Part shown: piece after piece, positions 8,242 through 17,895 of the stretch
How the letters are laid out: the number at the start of each line of letters is the position of its first letter
Numbering within the stretch: position 1 is the first letter of the stretch
Assembly: GCA_043392685.1 (NCBI GenBank)
Contig: JBHZGM010000010.1
Reading direction: 5' to 3' (one strand)
From: Metapseudomonas sp043392685
GTDB taxonomy: Bacteria > Pseudomonadota > Gammaproteobacteria > Pseudomonadales > Pseudomonadaceae
DNA: 64,000 bases
Notes under the pieces: model-generated
Databases searched by the model: none
What the model was told of the DNA's origin: nothing
The model's input: only the letters and a program-made list of their open reading frames with translations
Program-made: the position numbers and the translations under genes

Positions 8242-10929
8242 ATGACCCTCACCCCGCTCCTGGTCACTACCCGCCTCTCACCACCACGCCTCAGCAGCCA
8301 TGCGCTGCTGCGCAAGCCACTGCTCATGCGCTTGCAGCAGGCCCAGGACTCTCGTCTGATCCTGGTCACCGGTGGGGCGGGATTCGGCAAGACCACCCTG
8401 CTGGCACAGTGGCGGCAGGGCCTGATCAAGGCCGGGAAAAGCGTCGTCTGGTTGTCCCTGGTGCAAGAGGACTGCAGGCTGGAAACCTTCTGTGCCAGCC
8501 TGATCGGTGCCTTGCAGCAGGCAGGCCTGCCGCTGGACAGCGACCTCCTGCTGCTGATCGAGCGCGAATCCCATGCGGGGCTGCAGGCCCTGGCCTCCGT
8601 GCTGATCAACACCCTGGCGCGGGTCGACACGCCGCTGTACCTGATGCTGGACGACTTCCAGTTCGCCAACAGCCCGCTTGGCACGCAACTGGTGCAGCGC
8701 CTGGTGGACGGTTCCCCGGCCAACCTGCACATCGTCCTTGCCTCCCGCGTGAGTCCGGAGCTGAAACTGGGGCGCCTGCGGGCGATGGCCGAGCTTTGCG
8801 AGATCGACTGCACGGATCTGTGCTTCAGCTTCATGGAGTCGCTGAACTTCCTGAAGACCTACCTCGATGATGAGATCAGCTCGGAAACGGCACACGCCAT
8901 CCACGACACCACCGATGGCTGGCCGATCGGCCTGCAGTTGATGTCCATCGCGCTCAAATCCGCTCCGCGGACGGATCCGAAGACTCTCCGGCTACTGCCC
9001 GGCAAAGCCGGTCTGGGCGATTACCTGACCGAGGACGTGCTCAGCGGACTACCGGGCGCGCTGGTCGATTTCCTGGAGAAAATCGCCATCCTGCGCCGTT
9101 TCAATGTCAACGTGGCGCGGCACGTCGCGCAGGCGGACGACGCGGCGGAACTGATTGCAGCCATCGAGGCGCGCAACCTGTTCATCCTGCCGGTGGACAT
9201 GGAAGACAGCCACCAGTGGTATCGCTTTCACCCTCTGTTCGCCGAATTTCTGCAGCAGCGGCTGGCCAGTTCGAACTTCGACGTGAAGCAACTGCACCGG
9301 CGCGCCATGGATTGGTTCGAAAGTACCGGCCTGGTGAACGAAGCTATCCGCCACGCGGTACTCAGCGATGATCTCGATGTGTTGGTCAGCCTGCTGAGCC
9401 GGTCGAAGCCACCTCATCACAACCTCAGCAATCTCGGCCAGTACATGCGCTGGCTGGATTGCGTCCCTCTGGAGCGCCTGGCGCGGCACCCGAATGTCCT
9501 GTTGCAGGGTGCCTGGAGCTGCATCATGACCATGCTCACCAGCAAGGCGGAAACCTGGCTGAATGCACTGCAGACCGACCATGGCAGCGCCGCGCTGGCG
9601 CCACATATCGAACTGGTCAAGGCCGCCATCGCCTTCCAGCGCGATGACCTGACGCTCGCCTTCCGACTCCTGGAACCGCTGCGCGATCATGTCTTCGTCC
9701 ATCCCTTCCACCAGCAGATGCGTGCCTGCCTGTATCTCAGCTGCCTGTCTCACCAGGGGCAGCATCAGCGCGTGCGGGACTACATCAACGACTCTGCGGC
9801 GAATTCGCTTTATGCAAGCCAGGACGAACTGGCACTGCTGGCGATCGGCACCGCCACCTATGGAGAACTGCTGGCAGGCAATATCCTCGATACCGCAACT
9901 CGCGCATTGGATCTGCTGCATCAGGCGGAAAACATCCATGGTCGACGCTCGATCAGCACCTGCCACTGTGCGGTGATGATGGCCGAGATCCACTATGAAC
10001 TGGACCGCATCGACGATGCCCGCGAGGCGCTGAGCGGCCGCCTCGATCTGCTCCAGGTCTCACCCTCTATCGTGCTCAGCAGCGCGATGATCACCACCGC
10101 TCGCCTGAAGTATCTGCAGGAGTCGCCTGCGGCAGCTCTGGAGTACCTGGCACCCAAAACCACGGAGCTGCGCGCCAAAGGGTTCGATCGCGCGCTCGCG
10201 CACAACCTCTGCGAACAGGTGCGCATCCTCCTGACCAGCGGCGACTGGCGGCAATGCGAAAGTCAGCGAGCAAGCCTCGACGCATTGGCGCACCGTCATG
10301 CCGGTGATTCGATGGAGGACCACGAAATCGCCGCGCTGGCGGCCCTTTCCCGCGCACGTGTCAGCCTGGCGCGCCAGGAGCCGGCCCTCGCCCTCGACGC
10401 CTCGCAGGTACTCGCGCAGCTTGCTGAGCGCTACGGCCGAGGCAGATGGAAAATCCAGGCGGAACTGCTCGGTTCACTGGCGCGGGACCTCCTGGGGCAA
10501 CGGCAAGAATCCCATGCACGACTACGTGGCGCATTGCGGGAGAGCGAGCGCCTCGGCCTGGTGAGAACCTTGCTGGATGAGAGCCCGGCTTTGCAGACGC
10601 TGCTGGCGCAGCTCGATTGCGAGGATGATCCGGTTCTGGACAGCTATCGCCATCGGCTTGCAGCATCGCCCCTGCCCGCTTTCGCCAGTCCCCAGCGGTT
10701 GGCGGATACCGCGTCGGCAGGAACGAGCGAATCGCCGATGTTTACCCGGCGGGAACAGGAAATCATCGGCCTGCTGGAACAGTCCATGTCCAACAAGCGC
10801 ATCGCCCAGACGCTCAACCTGAGCCTGGAAACCGTCAAGTGGAACCTGAAGAACATCTACGCCAAGCTCGGTGTATCAGGCCGCTATGAAGCGATAGTCG
10901 CGGCCAGACAGCAGACGAAGCAGTCGTAG
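8242..10929 (+). CDS. MalT/AlkS-type LuxR-family transcriptional activator (copy 1)
   Basis: A roughly 895-aa STAND-type regulator. Seen: N-terminal LSPPRLSSH segment, P-loop GGAGFGKTT (about residues 44-52), a long TPR-like helical middle, and a C-terminal LuxR helix-turn-helix (FTRREQEIIGLLEQSMSNK through TVKWNLKNIYAKLGV). The start at 8242 (MTLTPLLVTT) is chosen because homology begins there; the open frame extends upstream to 7996 and the ribosome-binding site is weak, so the start is uncertain. It is divergent from the racemase-like gene and upstream of the DUF1302/DUF1329 pair. Such proteins need an effector ligand and ATP; the ligand here is unknown. Confidence 0.88.
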   Translation: MTLTPLLVTTRLSPPRLSSHALLRKPLLMRLQQAQDSRLILVTGGAGFGKTTLLAQWRQGLIKAGKSVVWLSLVQEDCRLETFCASLIGALQQAGLPLDSDLLLLIERESHAGLQALASVLINTLARVDTPLYLMLDDFQFANSPLGTQLVQRLVDGSPANLHIVLASRVSPELKLGRLRAMAELCEIDCTDLCFSFMESLNFLKTYLDDEISSETAHAIHDTTDGWPIGLQLMSIALKSAPRTDPKTLRLLPGKAGLGDYLTEDVLSGLPGALVDFLEKIAILRRFNVNVARHVAQADDAAELIAAIEARNLFILPVDMEDSHQWYRFHPLFAEFLQQRLASSNFDVKQLHRRAMDWFESTGLVNEAIRHAVLSDDLDVLVSLLSRSKPPHHNLSNLGQYMRWLDCVPLERLARHPNVLLQGAWSCIMTMLTSKAETWLNALQTDHGSAALAPHIELVKAAIAFQRDDLTLAFRLLEPLRDHVFVHPFHQQMRACLYLSCLSHQGQHQRVRDYINDSAANSLYASQDELALLAIGTATYGELLAGNILDTATRALDLLHQAENIHGRRSISTCHCAVMMAEIHYELDRIDDAREALSGRLDLLQVSPSIVLSSAMITTARLKYLQESPAAALEYLAPKTTELRAKGFDRALAHNLCEQVRILLTSGDWRQCESQRASLDALAHRHAGDSMEDHEIAALAALSRARVSLARQEPALALDASQVLAQLAERYGRGRWKIQAELLGSLARDLLGQRQESHARLRGALRESERLGLVRTLLDESPALQTLLAQLDCEDDPVLDSYRHRLAASPLPAFASPQRLADTASAGTSESPMFTRREQEIIGLLEQSMSNKRIAQTLNLSLETVKWNLKNIYAKLGVSGRYEAIVAARQQTKQS

Positions 10930-11081
10930 GCCAGGAAAAGTCCGTCACCCTGCCCTCCTGCTCGGCGAGAGTTAGTCCGAAGCTGCCGGAAAAACGAATC
11001 TGACCTGGCACCGCGCCCCTCCTCCCCGCCTCAGGGAAAGCGGCGCTCGTGCCGGTGCCCAAAGCCCCCTCCCCCCTCTTT

Positions 11082-11126
11082 CCCCTCACCCCGAGTGGCG
11101 GCTCCGTTCGCCCTCACGCCTAGCAT
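11082..11126 (+). promoter_or_regulatory. Possible degenerate dyad promoter of DUF1302-A
   Basis: CCCCT, seven bases, AGTGG, 22 bases, TAGCAT has the spacing of the five exact dyad promoters elsewhere in the window, but its right half-site is poor. A start near 11134 would place the A-rich motif and leader peptide in the transcript. Confidence 0.25.
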
Positions 11127-11144
11127 CGGCCCCAGCCCCCCTAC

Positions 11145-11158
11145 AAAAACAACAAAAA
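11145..11158 (+). promoter_or_regulatory. Extended Hfq/Crc A-rich motif before leader ORF
   Basis: AAAAACAACAAAAA lies directly before the GAGGAG ribosome-binding site of the GTG leader ORF. It contains overlapping AAnAAnAA matches. Confidence 0.65.
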
Positions 11159-11178
11159 CTGCTGAGGAGTATCCGCAC

Positions 11179-11283
11179 GTGGCTATCGCTCCACCCATCC
11201 CGCTGCCCCCACTCACCTGCACTCCGGCCGCTGGCCAGCTGCCTGTTCGCCGCCCCGATTTCCACTGCTGGAGCGCCGTATGA
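11179..11283 (+). CDS. Putative 34-aa leader peptide coupled to DUF1302-A
   Basis: A GTG-start ORF with a strong GAGGAG eight bases upstream; its TGA stop overlaps the ATG of the DUF1302 gene (ATGA). The 34-residue product is proline-rich and matches nothing I know. The DUF1302 gene has its own GGAG six bases before its ATG, inside this ORF, so translational coupling is likely. If the leader is not translated, the region is simply a long A-rich 5' UTR. Confidence 0.45.
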   Translation: MAIAPPIPLPPLTCTPAAGQLPVRRPDFHCWSAV

Positions 11284-13223
11284 AAACAACAAGATCCCGA
11301 GCCTTCCGCCTGCATCGACTGGCAGCCGCGGTGACCATGGGCGTGACTGCCCAGGCTCACGCCATTGATTTCACCCTTGGGGAGATCGAAGGGACTTTCG
11401 ACTCATCGCTTTCGATAGGTGCCAGCTGGGCAGTGCGCGGCCCGGACCCGGACTTCATTTCCAGCGCCAATATTCTTGGCAAGCGGGGCGAATCCTCGAC
11501 CCGCACGGCTGACGACAACCGCCTGAACTTCAAGAAGGGAGAAACTTTCTCGAAGATCTTCAAGGGTGTGCACGACCTTGAGCTGAAGTACGGCGACAGT
11601 GGTGTGTTCATCCGCGGCAAGTACTGGTACGACTTCGAGCTGAAGGACGAACACCGCCTGTTCTACGACATCGACGACAGCGGCCGCGACGACCTGGCCA
11701 AGGCGTCCGGTGCCGAATTTCTCGATGCCTTCGTGTATCACAACTACAACCTCGGCGACCTGCCGGGCAATGTCCGCCTGGGCAAGCAGGTAGTGAGTTG
11801 GGGCGAGAGCACCTTCATCGGCAACTCGATCAACAGCATCAACCCGATCGACGTCGCGGCGCTTCGCCGCCCCGGTGCCGAGATCAAGGAAGGCCTGATC
11901 CCGGTGAACATGTTCTACGTGTCGCAGGGCCTGACCGAGAACCTCACCGCCGAGGCGTTCTACCAGCTCGAATGGGAAAAGACCGTCGTCGACAATTGCG
12001 GCACTTTCTTCGGCAGCGATGCCGTAGCGCAAGGCTGCAACGATCGACTGGTGGGCGCTGGACCGGACTTCGCGCAGGGAGACCCACTTGCCAACCAGGG
12101 CGGCATCGGCGCCGTCGCGACCGGCAGGGGCAACGCCTACGAACCGCGCCTGAAGGACAACGACGCGCGCGACGGGGGGCAATACGGCATCGCCCTGCGT
12201 TGGTTCGTGCCGGAGTTGAACGACACCGAGTTCGGCGCCTATGTGATGAACTACCACAGCCGCAATCCGTACATCAGCTTCAGGCAGACCGAGGTTGCGC
12301 CCATCACCGCCGCGCAGGTTCAGGCCATCGCTGGCCAGGTGATCGCGACCGGCGGCACCGCCGCTCAGGCGCAGCAGGCCGTGCTGGGCGCGATCGGGCA
12401 GAACCAGATCGACCGGCTCCGCAGCGCGCGCTTCTTCATCGACTATCCGGAAGACATCCGCCTCTACGGCCTGAGCTTCCAGACCAACGTCGGCGGTACA
12501 GCACTGGGTGGCGAAGTCAGCTATCGGCCGAACATGCCGCTGCAGATCAATACCACCGACGCGAACCTGGCGGCACTGCAGCAGACCGACCTACAGACCT
12601 TCAGCCAGCAGGTCTCTCCGATCTTCGTCAGCGGTGAAACGCCCGTCGTCCTCGGCGGCGCGCTGCCCGGTTACAAGCGTATGCCGGTATTCCAGGCACA
12701 GATGACCGCCACCCAGTTCTTCGACCAGATCTGGGGCGCCAGCCGCCTGACCCTGGTCGGCGAGGTCGGCTACAACCGCATCAACGGCCTGGGCAGGACC
12801 GACGGCAGCGACATCCGCTTCGGCCGCAACCCGATCTTCGGTCCGGGCCAACTGGTTCCGGCGGGCACCAGCCTGTGCGTCGGCAGCAATCCGGGCACCC
12901 CCTCTGCCAGCAACCCGCAGCAGGAGTGCAACAGCCACGGTTTCTATACCACCCACTCCTGGGGCTACCGTGCACGCGCCAAGCTGGATTACGCAAACGT
13001 CTTCGCCGGCATAAACCTGTCGCCAAACCTGGCCTGGTCACACGACGTAGAGGGCAATGGCCCCAACTTCGAGGAAGGCCTCAAGGCAGTCAGCATCGGC
13101 GTGGATGCCGACTACCTGAACACCTACACCGCCAGCCTCAGTTACACCGACTTCTTTGGCGGCCATTTCAACACCAACGGCGATCGCGATTTCATCGCGC
13201 TCAGCTTCGGCGTGAACTTCTGA
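11280..13223 (+). CDS. DUF1302 outer-membrane barrel protein (copy A)
   Basis: A 647-aa DUF1302 protein with a Sec signal peptide (cut near AQAHA, residue 28) and a C-terminal strand ending in Phe (ALSFGVNF), typical of outer-membrane barrels. DUF1302 and DUF1329 proteins occur together in clusters for hydrophobic substrates; a role in uptake or surface handling of such compounds is suspected but unproven. Codons 1-5 (ATGAAAACAACAAGA) contain an AACAACAA motif, so Hfq/Crc could block translation directly at the start. The DUF1329 gene follows after 25 bp. Confidence 0.9.
   Translation: MKTTRSRAFRLHRLAAAVTMGVTAQAHAIDFTLGEIEGTFDSSLSIGASWAVRGPDPDFISSANILGKRGESSTRTADDNRLNFKKGETFSKIFKGVHDLELKYGDSGVFIRGKYWYDFELKDEHRLFYDIDDSGRDDLAKASGAEFLDAFVYHNYNLGDLPGNVRLGKQVVSWGESTFIGNSINSINPIDVAALRRPGAEIKEGLIPVNMFYVSQGLTENLTAEAFYQLEWEKTVVDNCGTFFGSDAVAQGCNDRLVGAGPDFAQGDPLANQGGIGAVATGRGNAYEPRLKDNDARDGGQYGIALRWFVPELNDTEFGAYVMNYHSRNPYISFRQTEVAPITAAQVQAIAGQVIATGGTAAQAQQAVLGAIGQNQIDRLRSARFFIDYPEDIRLYGLSFQTNVGGTALGGEVSYRPNMPLQINTTDANLAALQQTDLQTFSQQVSPIFVSGETPVVLGGALPGYKRMPVFQAQMTATQFFDQIWGASRLTLVGEVGYNRINGLGRTDGSDIRFGRNPIFGPGQLVPAGTSLCVGSNPGTPSASNPQQECNSHGFYTTHSWGYRARAKLDYANVFAGINLSPNLAWSHDVEGNGPNFEEGLKAVSIGVDADYLNTYTASLSYTDFFGGHFNTNGDRDFIALSFGVNF
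11283..11294 (+). promoter_or_regulatory. Hfq/Crc motif across the DUF1302-A start
   Basis: AAAACAACAAGA covers codons 2-5 of the DUF1302-A gene and includes AACAACAA. Confidence 0.6.
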
Positions 13224-13248
13224 TCCACCCTGGCAGAGGAAACCAAGC

Positions 13249-14619
13249 ATGAAATCCATCTCTGTATTGAAATCCAGCGCCCTGGCGCTGTCTCTGCTGG
13301 CCACCGGAGTCATGGCCGCTGTTTCCCCGCAGGAGGCGGCGCAACTGGGCACTACCCTGACCCCGCTTGGCGCGGAGAAGGCCGGCAATGCCGACGGCAG
13401 CATCCCCGCCTGGACCGGCGGCCTGAAGCCGGGCGCAGCGCCGGTGGACGCCAACGGCTTTCTCGGCGATCCGTTCGCCAATGAAAAGCCACTGTTCGTC
13501 ATCACGGCCGCCAACGTCGCGCAGTACAAGGACAAACTGACACCCGGCCAGCAGGCCCTGTTCAAGCGCTATCCGGATACCTACCGAATTCCGGTCTACC
13601 CCACCCACCGCAGCGCAGCCGCACCACAGTCGGTCTACGACGCGGCGAAACGCAGCGCGGTGACCACCGAAACGGTGGACAACGGTAATGGCCTGAAGAA
13701 CTTCGAGCAGTCGCGCTACTACGCCTTCCCGATCCCCAAGAGCGGCGTGGAAGTCGTGTGGAACCACGAAACCCGCTATCGCGGCACCAACGGCAGCCAG
13801 TTGGTGTCGCAGATCACCCCGCAGGTGAACGGCGCCTACACCGTCGTGGAGATGGAGGAAACCTTCGCCTTCCCGCAGAACATGGCTGACGTGAACCCGC
13901 AGGATGCAGCCAACATCCTCATCTACTACAAGCAGAGGGTGCTCGCACCGGCGCGCCTGGCCGGCGGCGTAATTCTCATCCACGAGACGCTCGACCAGAT
14001 CAAGGAACCGCGCATGGCCTGGGCCTACAACGCCGGCCAGCGCCGCGTGCGCCGCGCCCCGCAGGTCGCCTACGACGGCCCGGGCACGGCCGCCGACGGC
14101 ATGCGCACCGCCGACAATGGCGACATGTACAACGGCGCCCCGGATCGCTACGACTGGAAGCTGGTCGGCAAGAAAGAAATCTACATTCCCTACAACAGCT
14201 ACCGGTTGTGGTCGCCGAAGCTGAAATACGCCGACATCGTCAAACCCGGTCACATCAACCAGGACCTGTCCCGCTACGAGCTGCACCGCGTGTGGGAGGT
14301 CGAAGGTACTCTCAAGCCAGGTGAACGGCATATCTACGCCAAGCGCCACATGTACTTCGACGAGGACACCTGGGCCCTGGTGGAGGTCGACCACTATGAC
14401 GGCCGCGGGCAACTCTGGCGCGTCGCCGAGGGGCACCAGGTACTGCACTACCAGCAGGGCGCCAGCTACTACGCCGCGGTCACGCTCTACGATCTGATCG
14501 CGGGACGCTACCTGGTACAGAACCTGATCAACGAGGCCAAGCGCGGGATCACCTTCGACCTGAAGACAAGCATGAACGACCTGACCCCGGCAGCCCTGCG
14601 CAATGCAGGAATTCGCTGA
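13249..14619 (+). CDS. DUF1329 outer-membrane-associated protein (copy A)
   Basis: A 456-aa DUF1329 protein with a Sec signal peptide (cleavage near GVMAA, residue 23) and the family hallmark GAEKAGNADGSIP near residue 41. LolA/LolB-like folds have been suggested for this family, consistent with lipid or hydrophobic-ligand handling in the periplasm. It is co-transcribed with DUF1302-A. AGAGGAAA precedes the ATG. A second pair of the same two families is at 48988-52220, so the island carries two versions. Confidence 0.9.
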   Translation: MKSISVLKSSALALSLLATGVMAAVSPQEAAQLGTTLTPLGAEKAGNADGSIPAWTGGLKPGAAPVDANGFLGDPFANEKPLFVITAANVAQYKDKLTPGQQALFKRYPDTYRIPVYPTHRSAAAPQSVYDAAKRSAVTTETVDNGNGLKNFEQSRYYAFPIPKSGVEVVWNHETRYRGTNGSQLVSQITPQVNGAYTVVEMEETFAFPQNMADVNPQDAANILIYYKQRVLAPARLAGGVILIHETLDQIKEPRMAWAYNAGQRRVRRAPQVAYDGPGTAADGMRTADNGDMYNGAPDRYDWKLVGKKEIYIPYNSYRLWSPKLKYADIVKPGHINQDLSRYELHRVWEVEGTLKPGERHIYAKRHMYFDEDTWALVEVDHYDGRGQLWRVAEGHQVLHYQQGASYYAAVTLYDLIAGRYLVQNLINEAKRGITFDLKTSMNDLTPAALRNAGIR

Positions 14620-14652
14620 GCCAAGGCGCGTCGTACTACACCTATGCAATAT

Positions 14653-14685
14653 GCCCGGACTTCATAGGCCGGGCCTGATCTTTTG
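14653..14685 (+). terminator. Rho-independent terminator after DUF1329-A
   Basis: GCCCGG and CCGGGC pair around a ten-base loop and are followed by CTGATCTTTT. It closes the DUF1302/DUF1329 transcript. Confidence 0.6.
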
Positions 14686-14911
14686 TTGAAGGCAAACACC
14701 CACTGAGTAATCGCTCTCGAAACCTCACCCGAGCGTGCCGGATCCACCAGGCGTACTCCAACCAGGAGCGGCCAATACCGGCTATCAGATCGAGACCGGG
14801 CGCCCTGGCAACGCAAGTGAGGCTGGCTAAACTCTCCGAGCGCTGTAGTTTCAGCGCCTGCAAGGCATCACGTAAGTCGCTCGCCTTCATCCGCAGATAG
14901 GGAGATCTACC

Positions 14912-16918
14912 ATGTTCGATTCCAGCGATTTCGCCCCTGAACAACGGCCATCCCTGGCTACCCACCTCTCCACCCTGCCGCCATCAACAGGCACCATCCA
15001 AAGCACTGCAGTTGCCGTGGTCTGGCAGAACATCCTGCAGAGCGAGGTGCTTGCGATGCTCTCGGGCATCGACGTCCCCCAAACCAGCGTCTTCATCGAT
15101 TACCGCTATTGGGCGAACGGCATCCTCCGCTGGGCACTGAGCCAGCAGGATGACAATGGCAATCCGCTCTACGTGTTCGCCATCCCCTCGTGGGAAACCG
15201 GCATCGACAACAACGGCCATCCGGTCGTCGGCGCCTTCCTGTTCCCGGTGGGAACCCAGGTCACCGTTCTCCAACCCACCGACGACGAGCTGAATGCGGC
15301 ATTGGCGAACGCCTACCACAACGAGCCACCACTGACTCTGACCACGAACCAGACCGGCGACCCCGATGAGCGACGCTGGGCCGCCGCAGCCCACGCCTAT
15401 GCGTTGTCGCAGAACGATGCCAACGGTAACCCCTACGTGGCCGGCATCCCGAGCTGGGAAATGGCGATAGAGGACGGCCAGACCTACCGGGGCGTCTTTG
15501 CCTTCAGCAACACCTCCGGCATCCAGGTCCTCAAGGCCGGACGTGCCGCCCTTATGGACCAGATCTCCGAGGGCATCCTTGAGCCCGCGTCCGATCCGAA
15601 CCTGATGGACACCGACATGCGCACCCTGGCGGTGGCCGGCAACCGCTGGGCCATGCGCTACGGCAGTGCTTGCGGCGCGGCCACCTTCGGTTTCTGCTCA
15701 GCCGACTACCAGGCCAACTTCATCTATACCCACGACATCGTCATCCGCTTCGCGACGCAGCAGCCGACAGCGGACCTGCTGCAATCTATCGCCGACCAAC
15801 CCAAGACTGGCTGGCCCGACTACAACAACGCCTATTCGGCGCTCTGCACCGTGCTCGGCAATATCATCAACGGGCCAAACTCCAACGACCCGCTCGATCC
15901 TCGAGCGCTGGCTGCCTCGCCGAGCTGGTCGCCGAACACCGTGGCAGGAGAACTGGGCAGTTGGCTGGCGTTCGACGCCAACGGTAACTACACGCTCGCG
16001 CCCTCCGCGCCTACCGCCCCTGCGGGCGTAGCCTCCGACGACTGGCTGCATATCATCTACACCGTGTGGCAGGAATTGGGCGCGGTAGAGCAACTGCAAT
16101 CGCTCTACGACTACACCAAGGGGACACTGAACGCCGCCCAGACGGCGGCGGATTCGCTGATCAACGGTGCCATTTCCAACATGCAGGCCAAGGTGGGCGA
16201 CTCCGCGCTGGTCGACTTTGGCCAGCTGCTTGAGGACCTAGGCTACGGTCTGCTGGGGATGTTGCCCGGCGGCGCTGCGCTGGACCTTGCCGTCACCGCC
16301 GTGACCGATGTCATCCGTGTGGTCACCAGTGGCCTTGGCGGAACATTGACCTCAGCCTCCATCGGCGAGTACTGGGAGAACGTCGCGAACTCCTTCGAGA
16401 ATAGCCTCACCGCCCTCGACACCTTCTACACGAACATCGTCGGCGATCATGGGCGGCTGCTTGCCTTTTATAGCTATTCCGACAACGGCAACCTGCCGAT
16501 CCCCGGTAGCAACGGAAGCAATGACTACCAGGCCTCGGTGGCCAGCACGATGGCCAATGGGTTGATGCTGCAGGCCTACCAGACCCTGATGCAGCTATTC
16601 TGGGGAGTCGGCTGGGCCGCCCCTGCTCAGTTCAGTGGCAATCAGGCGCTATACGGTGACTACATCCCGCTCACGATCACACGGGCTCCCGACGGTACCT
16701 ACGTGGAAGGCCCGTACTACGAGTTCGCACTCATCTGGAGCACGAGCCACGCCGTCAAGTACTATCCGACACAACCCATGATGACGGACCTCACGGTCAC
16801 GCTGAACGTCAACCTCATGGACATACTCGCACGCACCGATCCTTGGCTCGGCGTATCCGCCTGGTTTAGTTGGGTCAGCGGCCAAGCAGTCGTCATGCAG
16901 GGCCCGTACACGCGCTGA
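14912..16918 (+). CDS. Unknown 668-aa protein with internal repeats
   Basis: I do not recognise this protein. It has no signal peptide. The N-terminal third contains a repeat: residues about 64-120 and 152-208 both carry ALSQ, then D(D/A)NGNP, then IPSWE, then a G-x-F-x-F-x(4)-G-x-Q-V segment; residues 238-281 may be a third, degenerate copy. Residues 443-480 are hydrophobic and glycine-rich (GLLGMLPGGAALDLAV), which could be a membrane-active segment. The ATG follows GGGAG. It stands alone between the DUF1329 terminator and IS debris, so it is probably accessory. A secreted effector or pore-forming protein is one idea, but nothing proves it. Confidence 0.75.
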   Translation: MFDSSDFAPEQRPSLATHLSTLPPSTGTIQSTAVAVVWQNILQSEVLAMLSGIDVPQTSVFIDYRYWANGILRWALSQQDDNGNPLYVFAIPSWETGIDNNGHPVVGAFLFPVGTQVTVLQPTDDELNAALANAYHNEPPLTLTTNQTGDPDERRWAAAAHAYALSQNDANGNPYVAGIPSWEMAIEDGQTYRGVFAFSNTSGIQVLKAGRAALMDQISEGILEPASDPNLMDTDMRTLAVAGNRWAMRYGSACGAATFGFCSADYQANFIYTHDIVIRFATQQPTADLLQSIADQPKTGWPDYNNAYSALCTVLGNIINGPNSNDPLDPRALAASPSWSPNTVAGELGSWLAFDANGNYTLAPSAPTAPAGVASDDWLHIIYTVWQELGAVEQLQSLYDYTKGTLNAAQTAADSLINGAISNMQAKVGDSALVDFGQLLEDLGYGLLGMLPGGAALDLAVTAVTDVIRVVTSGLGGTLTSASIGEYWENVANSFENSLTALDTFYTNIVGDHGRLLAFYSYSDNGNLPIPGSNGSNDYQASVASTMANGLMLQAYQTLMQLFWGVGWAAPAQFSGNQALYGDYIPLTITRAPDGTYVEGPYYEFALIWSTSHAVKYYPTQPMMTDLTVTLNVNLMDILARTDPWLGVSAWFSWVSGQAVVMQGPYTR

Positions 16919-17025
16919 GGGCTTTCCCCTGGCCCGGCGCGGTAATCGCCGTGCCGTGGCCCAGGCCGGGAGCCGGCTTGCCATGGCGCCGGCGAAACAT
17001 TCGGAGAGGAACGCCATTGGGGGCC

Positions 17026-17136
17026 CACCACTCCCAGTGGGCGGCAAACCTCAATATGGCTGTAACCCTGGTCCAACATCAGGGCTGTGGCCTCTCGCTT
17101 GAAGTCGGCGGCAAGCGTACGTCGTTGCTTGCTCAT
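17026..17136 (-). pseudogene. IS3-family transposase OrfA, N-terminal fragment
   Basis: The first about 37 codons from MSKQRRTLAADFKREATALM are typical of IS3-family OrfA, ending at CRPLGVV; homology then stops although the frame stays open. It is a relic lying just before an oprD tail, so an IS insertion followed by deletion probably truncated the porin gene. Confidence 0.75.
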
Positions 17137-17199
17137 CAGACACCTCCCTCACGGCGAGGGCTTTCGCCTAAATGGTTGTCCGGGATCAGTAGACCACTA

Positions 17200-17451
17200 C
17201 AGATGGCGCGCTACATCAAAGGCGATCAGATCGACTTCACCAAAGCTGATCCGACTGGCACCTCTTTCCGCGCCGGAGCCGACGATGAGCATCATTGGGA
17301 GCGCGACCTGGAAGCCAAGTATGTGGTCCAGGAAGGCGCCGCCAAAGACCTGTCCTTCCGCATTCGCCAGGCCACCCATCGCTCCAGTTCGTTCGACAGT
17401 GATGTCGATGAGGTACGCCTGATCATCGAGTACCCGCTGAGCATCCTGTAA
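17200..17451 (+). pseudogene. OprD-family porin, C-terminal remnant
   Basis: About 83 codons of the C-terminal end of an OprD-type porin: MARYIKGDQ, ERDLEAKYVVQEGAAKDLSF and the final DEVRLIIEYPLSIL. Full OprD proteins are about 420 aa, so about four fifths are gone. The break lies next to the IS3 fragment. The original terminator is preserved downstream. Confidence 0.85.
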
Positions 17452-17520
17452 TCACCGCCGTCTTGTTCTGCCAAGGATTGGCCCATTATTTTCAAGGCAT
17501 CCTCCACGCTCCTTTGCCTT

Positions 17521-17547
17521 AAGACGCCCAACCGGGCGTCTTTTTTA
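17521..17547 (+). terminator. Rho-independent terminator after oprD remnant
   Basis: AAGACGCCC, loop AACC, GGGCGTCTT followed by a run of T residues. Perfect nine-base-pair stem. Confidence 0.93.
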
Positions 17548-17895
17548 TATGCCCGGAAGCGCACGTGAAGGTGGTTGCGTAGTGGAAGGGGCTATTCGCA
17601 CAGCTGTTGCCCAGCGCCGATTCAAAAAGTCCAATGTCGAGTGGTGTGGCAGGAGTGCCCTCGACGACGAAGGCCTCCTGGAGAGCTACAACAACGAGCC
17701 ACGAAGGCAAAATCTCGCCCGGCATTTACTGCCGATTCCCGCCACCGTTCGAGCAGTAACTATGGCCTGCAGAACGGTCCGCTTGGCGAATATGCCGAAT
17801 TAGCCGGTGCCTATTGCCACGCTTCGGCGCAGGTGGGATACAGGCTCCATCTAACCCGCAATCAAAGCCGTGCGGCCCATCCACGGAGACCTGTC
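17548..17895. other. Intergenic stretch without recognisable gene
   Basis: About 350 bp between the oprD terminator and the GNAT gene. The open frame of the GNAT gene continues upstream here but the translated sequence looks non-coding. I see no repeat or RNA gene. Confidence 0.5.
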
